Of a stretch of 64,000 bases of DNA, positions 45,687 to 55,377 are shown piece by piece; position 1 is the stretch's first letter; every line of letters starts with the position of its first letter. Source of the DNA: Pantanalinema sp. GBBB05 (GTDB taxonomy: Bacteria > Cyanobacteriota > Cyanobacteriia > Leptolyngbyales > Leptolyngbyaceae); the NCBI GenBank assembly GCA_016743235.1, contig VRZD01000036.1:1-64000 (forward strand), in the 5' to 3' direction. The notes under the pieces were generated by a model. That model was not told the DNA's origin, made no database searches, and was given only the letters and a program-made list of their open reading frames with translations. The translations under genes and the position numbers were made by a program.

Positions 45687-47663
45687 ATGCGTCTTAAGAT
45701 TCTGCTAGCCGATCCGCTTCTTCCCGCCTGGATGAGTTTAAGTGTAATCATGCTCACTCTGGGTAACCTGGTGCAACCAGCGAGGGCAGAAGGTAACCCT
45801 CAACCTACCCCCACTGCTCCTGAAGTGGAGCAGGCTCAACCTGGTCAACCAGGAACGGTTCAATCAACTCCTCGAACAACTCCTCGAACCAAAGCGGTAT
45901 CGCTGAGCATTACCCTGCCCCCGTTTCCAGCTGCCGAATTAGAAGCTCCATTACCGGAATCTCGCCCAACTTTGGGGACAATACTGGGACTAGGACAACC
46001 ACAGCACCTAGCAGAGTTCTTGGTAGCCCAGTCGCCGGTGCAGCGGATTCAACCCCCGTCCGTGCCACCCTTGCCAGAGCCACCTGCCCCCACGCCATTA
46101 CCGCCTCCAGAGCAACTTCTTCCTGCGCCCACGACCCCGCCGGAGACTCCTGGTGATCCTTCTATACCGCTACCCGAGACCCCAACGATTACCGTTCAAC
46201 GATTTGAGGTCACAGGCAGTACGGTCTTTAGTAAAGAACAGTTTGCGGCAGTTACGGCTCCGTTTACGAATAAACCGATTTCGTTAGCAGAGCTATTTCA
46301 AGCTCGCGATAAGGTAACTCAACTATACGTCGATAATGGCTATGTCACCTCAGGCGCCTATATTCCGCCACAAAAACTGGAAGGTGGGGTTGTTGAAATT
46401 CGGGTCGTTGAAGGCAGCCTGGAAGATATTAAGGTCACAGGAACGCGGCGGCTGAGTCCGAACTATGTGCGGCGACGGATTGAGGTGGGAACCAAGACCC
46501 CGTTGAATCGGAATCAGTTATTAGAAACGTTGCAGTTACTCCGTCTGAATCCACTGATTGAAAACCTGTCGGCGGAACTATCCGCTGGCTCGCGTCCAGG
46601 CGTCAGTTTGCTGGAAGTGCGGGTGGCAGAGGCAGATTCGTTTAACACCAGTTTGGTCTTTGACAATCAACGATCGCCGAGTGTGGGTAGCGATCGGCGG
46701 CAGTTTCAGCTGAACGAGGGCAACTTAACTGGTCTGGGCGACAATCTGTTTGTGGCTTATATCAACACACAAGGGAGTAACGAGTTTGACTTTATTTACT
46801 CGATTCCCTTCAACCCTCGCAACGGCACTATTAGCTTTAGCTTTACGCGATCGACCAGTAAGGTGATTGAAGAGCCGTTTGACGTGCTCAATATTGAGTC
46901 AGAGTCAAATTACTTTGAACTGAGTATTCGGCAACCGTTAATTCAGACGCCCACCCAGGATTTTGCGATCGGGCTAACGGGTAGCTATCGTACTGGCTCC
47001 GCCACATTGCTGGGTGATATTCCCTTCCCAGCTTTGGGAGCAGATGCCGACGGGGAAACTAAAATCACAGCGCTCCGGTTTTTCCAGGAATACACTCAAC
47101 GCAGTAGCCAAGCGGTGTTTGCCGCTCGTTCCCAATTTAGCTTTGGGTTAGACGCATTAGATTCGACGATTAACCCTGACCCACCTGACAGCGAATTTTT
47201 TGCTTGGAGGGGACAGGTTCAGTGGGTGCGGCTATTAGCGCCAGATACGCTGCTGTTATTGCGAGGAGATTTGCAGCTTGCCGATCGTCCTCTCGTTCCT
47301 GTGGAGCAATTTGGGATTGGGGGAGCGTTAAGCGTCCGGGGCTATCGCCAAGATTTTCTGTTAACTGATAATGGCTTTTTTGGCTCAGCCGAAGTCCGAA
47401 TTCCCATTTTGCGCTTACCTAAAGTTCCCGCTCTCTTGCAACTAACACCCTTTGTAGACTTCGGTACAGGTTGGAATAATGGCGATCGTCCTGATCCCGA
47501 TCCCCGGACGCTAGCTTCGGTCGGATTAGGGCTACGGCTGCAAATTAGTAATAACTTCAATGCCCGATTTGAGTGGGGTATTCCGCTAGTATCGACTGAC
47601 ATTGAGAAACGCACATGGCAAGAAAAAGGTCTTTATTTCTCGATCGATTACAGTCCGTTCTAA
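45687..47663 (+). CDS. ShlB/FhaC/HecB-type outer-membrane transporter (TpsB)
   Basis: The outer-membrane pore that secretes TpsA proteins. The 658-residue protein has a signal peptide ending near PARA (34), a long Pro-rich linker (35-165), two POTRA domains (about 168-245, starting ITVQRFEVTGSTVFSKEQF, and 245-320), and a 16-strand barrel. The loop-6 VRGY motif is at 550-553 (LSVRGYRQD), and the C-terminus is Phe, as required for barrel insertion (FSIDYSPF). No cysteine is seen. It is the only TpsB in the window and may serve both exoproteins. Its end overlaps the start of CHAT2 by 49 bases. Confidence 0.95.
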   Translation: MRLKILLADPLLPAWMSLSVIMLTLGNLVQPARAEGNPQPTPTAPEVEQAQPGQPGTVQSTPRTTPRTKAVSLSITLPPFPAAELEAPLPESRPTLGTILGLGQPQHLAEFLVAQSPVQRIQPPSVPPLPEPPAPTPLPPPEQLLPAPTTPPETPGDPSIPLPETPTITVQRFEVTGSTVFSKEQFAAVTAPFTNKPISLAELFQARDKVTQLYVDNGYVTSGAYIPPQKLEGGVVEIRVVEGSLEDIKVTGTRRLSPNYVRRRIEVGTKTPLNRNQLLETLQLLRLNPLIENLSAELSAGSRPGVSLLEVRVAEADSFNTSLVFDNQRSPSVGSDRRQFQLNEGNLTGLGDNLFVAYINTQGSNEFDFIYSIPFNPRNGTISFSFTRSTSKVIEEPFDVLNIESESNYFELSIRQPLIQTPTQDFAIGLTGSYRTGSATLLGDIPFPALGADADGETKITALRFFQEYTQRSSQAVFAARSQFSFGLDALDSTINPDPPDSEFFAWRGQVQWVRLLAPDTLLLLRGDLQLADRPLVPVEQFGIGGALSVRGYRQDFLLTDNGFFGSAEVRIPILRLPKVPALLQLTPFVDFGTGWNNGDRPDPDPRTLASVGLGLRLQISNNFNARFEWGIPLVSTDIEKRTWQEKGLYFSIDYSPF

Positions 47664-50608
47664 CCTTCTGGCAGCAGCGTAGCAAGGCTGGGCGGCGATC
47701 GCTGCTGCTAGCCAGCATTACGGCACTGCTGTGCATTTTGGCTGCTCCAGGATTTGCCACTTTACCTCAGCCGTCAGCGATCGGCACCCACCCCCCGTTG
47801 CGGTATGCCCAGCAATCAACGGTTGATTTGGTGCAACAGGGTAAGGCTCTGTATGATGCGGGTCAATATGAGGCAGCCGTTGAAGTGTTGCAGCAAGCTG
47901 TACAACAAGCCTCGGGAAACGTGGTGAACCAGGCGACGGCGTTGAGTAATTTGTCACTCACCTATCAGCAATTGGGACGGTGGCAGGAAGCGACTCAGGC
48001 GATCGAGGCAAGTCTGAAGCTGTTGCAAACTAGCCATACCGGGATTGACTCAATCACACTACAGACCTTACTAGCCCAGTCCTGGGATATTCAGGGACGA
48101 TTGCAATTGGCGCAGGGACAGGCAGAGGCGGCTTTACAGACTTGGCAGCAAACCACCTCAATGTATGCCAAAGCGCAGCAGTTAGATGGCGTTAGTCGCA
48201 GCCAGATTAATCAAGCACGGGCATTACAGGCACTGGGCTTTTATCGTCGTGCTTGTGATATGTTGCTGCAAACGCTGAGTAAAACTGAGCTAAGTTGTGA
48301 AACCCTCGATCGCCCAGATAACCTGACTCAGTTCAAGCAGGAACTTAAGACCCAGCCTGCCTCCGTCACAACAGTAGTTGGTCTGCGCTCGTTAGGCGAT
48401 GTGTTGCAATTAATGGGCAATGTAGAAGGTTCTCGAGCCGTGCTACAGACTAGCCTGAACTTGTCTCAACAACTGCAATCAGCTGCTAATATTCAAGCGG
48501 CTTACCTCAGCTTAGGAAATATTGCCCGGACTCAGTTAACGACTGGGATGCTGGAGCAGAATATGATGCGCTTGGCGCAAGCTACTGATCTCGATCGAGC
48601 GACGGTTAATGCTGTTTTACCGCTCATTCGCACGACGATCGCCTCGATTCAAACCGCTTTAAATGACTATCAAACTGCTGCCACACTAGCAAGCTCAGTC
48701 ACTATCACGACGCAAGCTCAAGTGAATCAGGTCAGTTTGCTCGTTGAGAGTACGCAAGCGTTGCTCCAGGCTTTGCAAGTCTTCTCGCCGCAACAGCAAG
48801 CTTTACCGATTTTGGCTCCAGTGATAACAGAATTAAAGCTGCAAGCGAGCCAATCTCTCACTAGTGCCCTGGCGCTGCTACCCACGCTGCAAACGCAACT
48901 AAACAGCCTACCTGCCAATCGATCGACCATCTATGCTCAGATCAACTTAGCGCGGAGTCTCCTGAAGTTAAGTAACCGAGACTCTGGCAAGATTACCAGG
49001 CAAAGTCTGATCCCGAATTCAGCCTTACCCACCTCAGCGCAGATCGCCCAACTATTGACAACGGCTGTGCAATCAGCCCAAACGCTGAAGGATACACGGG
49101 CGGAGTCCTACGCTCTAGGCTATTTGGCGATGACCTATGAACAGAATCAGCAGTGGGCTGAAGCTCAACGAGTGACTAAACAAGCCCTGTGGTTAGCCCA
49201 AACCAATAATGCTACCGACATTGCTTACCGTTGGCAGTGGCAACTAGGACGGTTGTTAGCTAAACAGGTGCAGACAACGCCTGGAGCCGATCGCGCCACC
49301 TATACGGATGCCGTGGCGGCTTACAAAACAGCAATTCAAACGTTGCAATCCTTGCGGGGAGATCTAGCCGCTGTTAATCAGGATATTCAGTTCACCTTCC
49401 GGGATAGTGTCGAGCCAGTCTACCGAGAAGCGGTCAGACTATTGTTACAACCTGGTGATGGCACTGCCCCTAGTCCCGAAGATCTGGATACTGCCCGGAA
49501 ATTGATTGAATCATTGCAATTAGCTGAACTCGACAATTTCTTCCGGGAAGCCTGTCTAGAAGGGCAAGTTGTGCCGCTGGATGATGTAGTGAATCAACCC
49601 AGTGCTCAGGCGGCGGTGATTTACCCGATCGTTTTACCTGATCAGTTGCAGGTCATTGTCAAAGTTCCGAATCAGCCGCTCAAACTGCATACTCAACCGA
49701 TTTCGCAAGCCACGATCGAAGCTACCGCAATCAAACTTCGGCAATTGCTGATTAAAGCCACTAATGCCGACGCGGAAATTCGCCAGCTTTCTGGTCGGCT
49801 TTATGATTGGCTGATTCGACCGATCGCAGCCGATCTGGGTCAGGTTGATACGCTAGTGTTTGTCCCCGATGGCACCCTGCGCAATATTCCGATGGCAGTG
49901 TTATATGACGGCAACCAATATTTAATTGAGAATTATGCGATCGCACTGAGCGCCGGATTGCAATTGATTGACCCCAAACCTTTAGCTCGAACTCCCTTAA
50001 AAGCTCTAACAGCAGGACTCCCAGACCCTCCTCGCGACTACGAGTACTTGGGTAAATTACCAGCTATTACCGATGAGATCAATTCCATTACTGCTGCCGG
50101 AGTGGCAACCACCACCTTGCTGGGTGACGACTTTACGCGGCAATCCCTGGAAACCCAAATTAATGCCGCTCCCTTTAATGTGATCCACCTGGCTACTCAC
50201 GGGCAGTTTAGTTCGCGCCAGACCGAAACCTTTATTCTGGCGGCTGATGGTCCCATTAATGTCAGCCAGTTTGATCACCTACTAAAAAGCCGGGAGTTTG
50301 CGCGATCGGAAGCTGTGGAGTTGCTAGTGATGAGTGCCTGTGAAACGGCTTCCGGGGACGATCGCGCCACTTTGGGACTTGCAGGAGCCGCAATTCGCGC
50401 CGGTGCCCGGAGTACGATGGCTTCCCTATGGCAAATTAACGATCGTGCCACTGCTGCCCTAGTGAAACAGTTTTATCAGGAATTAACTCATCCTGGAATG
50501 ACGAAAGCTGAGGCACTCCGACAGGCACAATTAGCGTTACTCAAGCAAGACGGCTACTCGCAACCGAGCTATTGGTCTGCCTATGTTTTGATTGGTAACT
50601 GGTTGTAA
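47615..50608 (+). CDS. TPR-CHAT caspase-like protein 2
   Basis: A 997-residue paralogue of the protein at 37693. The N-terminus is basic, followed by a hydrophobic segment (SLLLASITALLCILAAPGFA, about 29-48), so export or membrane anchoring is likely. TPR units cover about 70-630 (GKALYDAGQYEAAVEVLQQA first); a longer middle region accounts for the extra 100 residues. The CHAT domain has the dyad H862 (HLATHGQF) and C909 (SACETASG), ending YVLIGNWL. The ATG at 47615 lies inside the last codons of tpsB (49-base overlap), implying translational coupling; a later start would lose the hydrophobic segment. Confidence 0.92.
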   Translation: MARKRSLFLDRLQSVLTFWQQRSKAGRRSLLLASITALLCILAAPGFATLPQPSAIGTHPPLRYAQQSTVDLVQQGKALYDAGQYEAAVEVLQQAVQQASGNVVNQATALSNLSLTYQQLGRWQEATQAIEASLKLLQTSHTGIDSITLQTLLAQSWDIQGRLQLAQGQAEAALQTWQQTTSMYAKAQQLDGVSRSQINQARALQALGFYRRACDMLLQTLSKTELSCETLDRPDNLTQFKQELKTQPASVTTVVGLRSLGDVLQLMGNVEGSRAVLQTSLNLSQQLQSAANIQAAYLSLGNIARTQLTTGMLEQNMMRLAQATDLDRATVNAVLPLIRTTIASIQTALNDYQTAATLASSVTITTQAQVNQVSLLVESTQALLQALQVFSPQQQALPILAPVITELKLQASQSLTSALALLPTLQTQLNSLPANRSTIYAQINLARSLLKLSNRDSGKITRQSLIPNSALPTSAQIAQLLTTAVQSAQTLKDTRAESYALGYLAMTYEQNQQWAEAQRVTKQALWLAQTNNATDIAYRWQWQLGRLLAKQVQTTPGADRATYTDAVAAYKTAIQTLQSLRGDLAAVNQDIQFTFRDSVEPVYREAVRLLLQPGDGTAPSPEDLDTARKLIESLQLAELDNFFREACLEGQVVPLDDVVNQPSAQAAVIYPIVLPDQLQVIVKVPNQPLKLHTQPISQATIEATAIKLRQLLIKATNADAEIRQLSGRLYDWLIRPIAADLGQVDTLVFVPDGTLRNIPMAVLYDGNQYLIENYAIALSAGLQLIDPKPLARTPLKALTAGLPDPPRDYEYLGKLPAITDEINSITAAGVATTTLLGDDFTRQSLETQINAAPFNVIHLATHGQFSSRQTETFILAADGPINVSQFDHLLKSREFARSEAVELLVMSACETASGDDRATLGLAGAAIRAGARSTMASLWQINDRATAALVKQFYQELTHPGMTKAEALRQAQLALLKQDGYSQPSYWSAYVLIGNWL

Positions 50609-50691
50609 GAATGGGCATGTAGGGACGGGGTTAGCCAACAGATAAATCGCTTTTACTGGACGGCAAAACCCCACTGCCGGGGTGGGTCACG

Positions 50692-52332
50692 CTATCCCAT
50701 CCAATCAACCGCTAATCGGAGTTGTAACGTTCCTAACCCCAAATCCTTAGCCGGTAGAGCTTGAGCTTCAAATAGCGCAATCATATCTTTAAACTGAGGA
50801 TTGCCACGGGAAGCTCCTGTTAATCCCTTAGCAATGATCAACCCGCAATAGCCTTTCGTTTTCTTGCATCGCTGGTCCCATTTTTTGCGAGCTGAGACAT
50901 GGGTGGGATCATCTTCGCCAAACTCCCCAAATAAATACAAATTACCGTTACCGGCTTGCAGCAATCCCAAATCATAGCGATCGCCCCCGATGGCGTCTTC
51001 TCCGGGATTAAAGCAAATCGCCTGCAATCCACCAGCTTCCTGAAGTGCCTGTACCAAGGTTTTCGCTTTTGGTTGTGAGGTCTGAATCATCACGACAGGT
51101 AACCCATCTCCTGCCTTGGGGATCGTTTGAGGCTGGTAGTATTTTGTCCCCGCTCGCAGATCCTCCAGTAGATCCCAGGGCACCATCCCGAGGCTAAGGA
51201 AGGAATTATCAGGAATTAAATCATCCCGGACTACGGGGAGGTGGAGGGGAGGAGCGTTCTCTTCATCCTCAGTGATTCCCAACAATTCATCGGCTAGCTC
51301 TGGCAGCGCGGTGACTTTAACAGCAATCTGACCCTTAGATTCTTCGGGAGCATCCGGATGGGGAATCCGGTATCGACTGCTAATCGCCGGAAACTGATCC
51401 TGTTGAAATTTCTGGCGATGTTGCCGGAAGAAGCGATGTAGAGCTTCTAGCGCTACTAGCAGGGGTGCCGCTTCTTCTTCATAGAGGAACGATCGCAAGC
51501 CTTCTAGGGGGTGCAGGTTGCCGAATGCTGGTTCCACATCAGGAGAAAGCAGGGCTGGAGCCAGTGGAGCCAGTTCATCTTCCTCATCTGATTCCGTTTC
51601 AAACGTAATATAGAGGCAATCTTGTCCCAGAAACGCTTCCTGCATTTCCTCGATCGATTCATGGGTCAGTGCTCGCTGCCGGAACCGTTTGAGCGAATCG
51701 AGGGAGCGATACAACAAAATTCCGTATTCCATCCCTAACATGCCCATGATCGAGACATAGAGGGAACCGATATCCCACTCATTCAGTTGAATCTCTAAAA
51801 TTTGATGATCCGCCAACACTTCCCACGGGGCGTCATCCCAAAGCTGTAATGCTTGTCCAATTAATTCATCAGCATATTGGGGGGGCAGGTGGGGCGGACG
51901 CGTTTCGATCGCATCTTGTAAGCCTCGGAAAATCTCATCAATCAGCGGCAGTTCTGGCACATAGTCCAAGGTAATATCCAGATCTTGCAAGACTCCCCGC
52001 AGGAAAAATTGCAATTCGCGATCGCTGACTACAATCTTCTTTGGGCGAGCGGGGCTCCCGGGATTATGCGGATATTCCATGGCTCGAATTAAGGTCCGCA
52101 CGACCGCCTCATGCCCCGTTTCCGGTGTCACCACATCCATTGCCCGTACCATGCCCTGCGAACCGTCCACCCAGAGAATGCAATCTCCCTCGGGTGGCTC
52201 TCCAGACCCAGACTCCAACCAATCCGACCCTGTTTGCCGGGTTCCTAAGGGACGACGATCACCCTCCCAAACACTTGAAATCTGCTGCAATTGTTGCAGA
52301 CGGCGACAGGTCGATCGGTTCAGAGCAGTCAT
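50692..52332 (-). CDS. Conserved acidic protein of unknown function
   Basis: A 546-residue soluble, acidic protein without signal or membrane segment. It begins MTALNRSTCRRLQQLQQISS and has an N-terminal part with ILWVDGSQGMVRAMDVV and KKIVVSDRELQFFLRGVLQDL, an acidic stretch (FETESDEEDELAPLAPALL), and a C-terminal block with VVMIQTSQPKAKTLVQALQ. I think it belongs to a family widespread in cyanobacteria, possibly the one labelled DUF6930, but I am not sure of the number. No function assigned. Confidence 0.7.
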   Translation of the reverse strand: MTALNRSTCRRLQQLQQISSVWEGDRRPLGTRQTGSDWLESGSGEPPEGDCILWVDGSQGMVRAMDVVTPETGHEAVVRTLIRAMEYPHNPGSPARPKKIVVSDRELQFFLRGVLQDLDITLDYVPELPLIDEIFRGLQDAIETRPPHLPPQYADELIGQALQLWDDAPWEVLADHQILEIQLNEWDIGSLYVSIMGMLGMEYGILLYRSLDSLKRFRQRALTHESIEEMQEAFLGQDCLYITFETESDEEDELAPLAPALLSPDVEPAFGNLHPLEGLRSFLYEEEAAPLLVALEALHRFFRQHRQKFQQDQFPAISSRYRIPHPDAPEESKGQIAVKVTALPELADELLGITEDEENAPPLHLPVVRDDLIPDNSFLSLGMVPWDLLEDLRAGTKYYQPQTIPKAGDGLPVVMIQTSQPKAKTLVQALQEAGGLQAICFNPGEDAIGGDRYDLGLLQAGNGNLYLFGEFGEDDPTHVSARKKWDQRCKKTKGYCGLIIAKGLTGASRGNPQFKDMIALFEAQALPAKDLGLGTLQLRLAVDWMG

Positions 52333-52662
52333 AGGCTTCGATTGCAGTCAGGGTAAGTGAAGATCAACTTGATCAAGCTGAAGTATAGACTGACCACGAT
52401 AGATATTCATCTTAAACACTAATCTGGTTTGCAAAGCTTTCAACTCTCTCAGGTTTGACGGATTGTGACAAAAATACTTCTCGCGACGGGGAGCACTGTC
52501 CACTGCCTACTGACTGGGCTGTCATTTCACCCCTTCACTGAATGGTCTGCCCTCCCCGATCTCCTCGACTTTCTCCACCCTGTAACGATCTATCCTTGAT
52601 AGGATGAAGGGATAGACTCGCGATCAATGGATGTTGGGATTAGCAAGGAGTTATAAAAACCC
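52333..52662. promoter_or_regulatory. Divergent upstream region of the acidic protein and the Fe-S carrier
   Basis: 330 bp between divergent starts. AAGGAG at 52646-52651 is the likely ribosome site for the Fe-S carrier, though its spacing to the ATG (about 11 bases) is longer than usual. No open frame or clear SufR-type box was seen. Confidence 0.45.
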
Positions 52663-53019
52663 ATGACACAGGCAGTTCAGCCTCAACAGCGAGGCATTCA
52701 AATGTCGGAGGCGGCTCTCAAACATGTGCTGTTGCTACGCGAAAAGCAGGGACAGGATCTTTGTTTGCGCGTTGGAGTGCGGGGTGGTGGTTGCTCTGGC
52801 ATGTCCTACACCATGGATTTTGAAGACCCCAGCAAAATCCAGCCGACCGACGAAGTGTTTGACTACGACGGGTTTAAAGTCGTATGTGATCCCAAGAGTA
52901 TGCTTTATCTCTATGGATTAGTACTAGATTATAGTGATGCCTTAATTGGGGGTGGCTTCCAGTTCACCAATCCAAATGCCAACCAGACCTGTGGCTGTGG
53001 CAAATCATTTTCGGCATAA
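52663..53019 (+). CDS. A-type iron-sulfur carrier (IscA/SufA family)
   Basis: A-type carriers hold and deliver Fe-S clusters to client proteins. The 118-residue protein has the three conserved cysteines: C44 in RGGGCSGMSYTM and C110/C112 in CGCGKSF, with 65 residues between the first pair. No other suf or isc gene is adjacent. SufA, IscA and ErpA cannot be told apart from sequence alone, so no symbol is given. Confidence 0.94.
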   Translation: MTQAVQPQQRGIQMSEAALKHVLLLREKQGQDLCLRVGVRGGGCSGMSYTMDFEDPSKIQPTDEVFDYDGFKVVCDPKSMLYLYGLVLDYSDALIGGGFQFTNPNANQTCGCGKSFSA

Positions 53020-53027
53020 TTTGCCAC
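52997..53027. terminator. Hairpin spanning the stop codon of the Fe-S carrier gene
   Basis: GTGGCAAAT and ATTTGCCAC pair perfectly (nine bases) around a 13-base loop; the stop codon TAA (53017-53019) is at the loop edge. No T run follows, so it may stabilise the 3' end rather than terminate. Confidence 0.4.
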
Positions 53028-53140
53028 CTGTGAGCCGTTTGATGCCAGCAGTGGCTAGTGGGCAGGAAATGGATCTGCTGGCATGGTTGACTGCTGGCTA
53101 AATCTGGTTCATTCACTATTGACTATTGACGACCAAATCT

Positions 53141-53560
53141 ATGACCCAAACTGTTGAAACCCTCTTTGACCAAGGAATTGAGCGATACAAAGCTGGAGAG
53201 TCGCCAGAGGAATTGATTCCTGTATTTAAAGAGGTCTGCGATCGCTCCCCCAAAACTAGCTCTGCCTGGACCTGTCTTGCCTGGTTGTATTTGCTAACTG
53301 ACAAGCCGAGTAAAGCCTATGAGGCTGCTAGCAAGGCAGTGAAGTTAAATCCGCAAGATCCCCAGGCACGAGTAAATTTAGCGATCGCCATGCTGGATAC
53401 GGCGAAAAAAGGCGTTCGTCCTCATATTGAGGTCGCTCAACAGTTAATCATGGCGATCGCTGAGTACCGGGAGGAAGTCCAGCAAAATCTGGAGGATGGA
53501 TTAACCCGTAAACCCGATTGGAAAAGTCTGGAACGGGTGCAAGCCTGGTTATTTGAATAA
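53141..53560 (+). CDS. Small TPR protein
   Basis: A 139-residue soluble protein from the ATG at 53141 (a TTG at 53126 would add five residues). It has about two TPR units: IERYKAGESPEELIPVFKEV and AWTCLAWLYLLTDKPSKAYEAASKAVKLNP. The rest is helical. It lies 36 bp upstream of the Ycf51 gene on the same strand, so the two may be co-transcribed. TPR proteins of this size are usually assembly or scaffold factors; no partner is evident. Confidence 0.85.
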   Translation: MTQTVETLFDQGIERYKAGESPEELIPVFKEVCDRSPKTSSAWTCLAWLYLLTDKPSKAYEAASKAVKLNPQDPQARVNLAIAMLDTAKKGVRPHIEVAQQLIMAIAEYREEVQQNLEDGLTRKPDWKSLERVQAWLFE

Positions 53561-53595
53561 GATTCTGTGCCCACTGCCATTGACGTTGGATATCC

Positions 53596-54111
53596 ATGTC
53601 TCCTAATCAACTACAAACCTTTGCCCAATGGTCGGGCTATTTCACCTTATTTTGTGCGGCGGTAACTGTTTTAGCCTGGATCTTGAAATGGGGCTTCCGC
53701 TTCCGTTTAGTCGGAGTCACGGGCTTCATGGGAGTGCTAACAACCGGATTGTTTGCCTTAAGCTTGGGACTATATACTCGCCCAGAGATTCCCGGTGCCG
53801 TGCGCTTCTCTTTGGTCTATGACACGGGGGCAACGGAAACGGTAATTGCCGTCTCTCCGCAAATTACCGAAACACAACTCGACGCCACTTTGCAACAGGC
53901 AGCAGCGGATCTGTTTTCCTCCGGGCGCTTGTCTCAAGGACGCGATAAGATGGTAGTCCGTCTTCGCACCGTGCTACATCCCTCTCCTGGGGTATCGCAA
54001 CCGTTGTATTTGGGACAAGTAGAACGATCGTTGTCGAGCCGAGAGGATGACCAGATGAAAATCACCATCTTCCGCGATCGCTTGGCACAGTTACCGAAAG
54101 TTACAAGTTAG
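53596..54111 (+). CDS. ycf51: Ycf51 family protein (DUF2518)
   Basis: Ycf51 is encoded in cyanobacteria and some plastid genomes; its role is unknown. The 171-residue protein has two N-terminal membrane segments (YFTLFCAAVTVLAWILKWGF and GFMGVLTTGLFALSLGLYT) and a soluble C-terminal domain beginning FSLVYDTGATETVIAV. It lies just downstream of the TPR gene and 106 bp upstream of the GldA-like gene. Confidence 0.85.
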   Translation: MSPNQLQTFAQWSGYFTLFCAAVTVLAWILKWGFRFRLVGVTGFMGVLTTGLFALSLGLYTRPEIPGAVRFSLVYDTGATETVIAVSPQITETQLDATLQQAAADLFSSGRLSQGRDKMVVRLRTVLHPSPGVSQPLYLGQVERSLSSREDDQMKITIFRDRLAQLPKVTS

Positions 54112-54216
54112 TCTGTAAGATGACGATGGGTGTGTCGAAGGACACCCGTTGTTGACCTTAGTCCACCCAACGCTCTCCATTTCATTCATTGCTACTCACG
54201 ATTTCTGCCTCTGCCT

Positions 54217-55377
54217 ATGACCTCTTATACTTTGCCCTCCCTTATGGTTGCTCCTGCTCAGGTGATCCGGGGCAGTGGCATCTTGACTCAGGTAGGGGCA
54301 GCGATCGCCCGTCTAGGACAACGTCCATTACTCGTAGGCGGTGATCAGACGCTATCTCTAGTCCATCCACAGCTCCAGTTAGAGCTGGAATCCCAATCGC
54401 TGCAATCGGCTCAGGTGTCCTATCATCCAGATTGTAGTGAAGCGACGTTAGCCGTGATGCATCAAGCGGCAACTGCCCATGCAGCCGATGTAATTATCGG
54501 GATCGGCGGTGGTAAAGCATTAGATGCCGCTAAACTGTTAGGCTACCAGCGGCAACTACCCGTTGTGACGATCCCCACCTCCGCCGCCACCTGTGCTGCC
54601 TGGACAGCCCTCTCGAATGTATATTCCGATCAGGGAGCCTTTTTATACGATGTCGGGCTGCCTCGCTGCCCAGACTTGCTCATTCTAGATTATGACCTGG
54701 TGAAAACAGCACCCCGACGGACATTGGTAGCTGGGATTGGTGACGCGATCGCCAAGTGGTATGAAGCCTCAGTTAGCAGCGGTCACTCTCAGCAAACTTT
54801 AATGATCGCGGCTGTACAACAGGCACGGGTATTACGCGATATTTTGTTGCAAAAATCGATCGCAGCCTTAGAGTCACCAGGTGGAGAAACCTGGCAGGAG
54901 GTAGTCGATGCCACCGTATTACTGGCAGGAGTGATTGGCGGTCTGGGTGGGGCACAATGTCGGACTGTCGCGGCTCACGCGGTTCATAATGGGCTAACCC
55001 ACTTGCCTGATAGTCATGAGCTGTTACACGGGGAGAAGGTCGCTTTCGGAATTCTCGTGCAGCTGCGGTTAGAGGAACTAGTGCAAGGAAATCAGCTCGC
55101 TGCCACAGCCCGCCAACAGTTATTAAAGTTTTATAGCGAGATTGGTTTACCACAAACCTTAGAGGATTTGCGCCTCAGTAAAATCTCGATCGCGGAACTG
55201 CATCACGCGGCTGAGGTTGCTTGTAACCCGAATTCAGATATTCATCGGTTACCCTTTCCTGTTGATCCATCGCAATTGATGGCCGCTATGGTGTCAACGA
55301 CTGCGCCGCCTCCGCTCCGCCCTGCTGCGCCGACTGCCCTAATCTCCCATATGTCTACCAGCGAGGTGTCGGAATGA
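54217..55377 (+). CDS. Iron-containing alcohol dehydrogenase, GldA-like
   Basis: A 386-residue group III dehydrogenase similar to glycerol dehydrogenase. I use the ATG at 54217 (MTSYTLPSLMVAPAQVI); the frame is open from a GTG at 54130 but the extra residues do not look like family sequence. The NAD site is GIGGGKALDAAKLLGYQ, and the metal ligands are D176, H254 and H271, as in glycerol dehydrogenase. The stop overlaps the start of the aminotransferase by four bases (ATGA), so the two are coupled and may act in one pathway. Real substrate unknown. Confidence 0.88.
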   Translation: MTSYTLPSLMVAPAQVIRGSGILTQVGAAIARLGQRPLLVGGDQTLSLVHPQLQLELESQSLQSAQVSYHPDCSEATLAVMHQAATAHAADVIIGIGGGKALDAAKLLGYQRQLPVVTIPTSAATCAAWTALSNVYSDQGAFLYDVGLPRCPDLLILDYDLVKTAPRRTLVAGIGDAIAKWYEASVSSGHSQQTLMIAAVQQARVLRDILLQKSIAALESPGGETWQEVVDATVLLAGVIGGLGGAQCRTVAAHAVHNGLTHLPDSHELLHGEKVAFGILVQLRLEELVQGNQLAATARQQLLKFYSEIGLPQTLEDLRLSKISIAELHHAAEVACNPNSDIHRLPFPVDPSQLMAAMVSTTAPPPLRPAAPTALISHMSTSEVSE

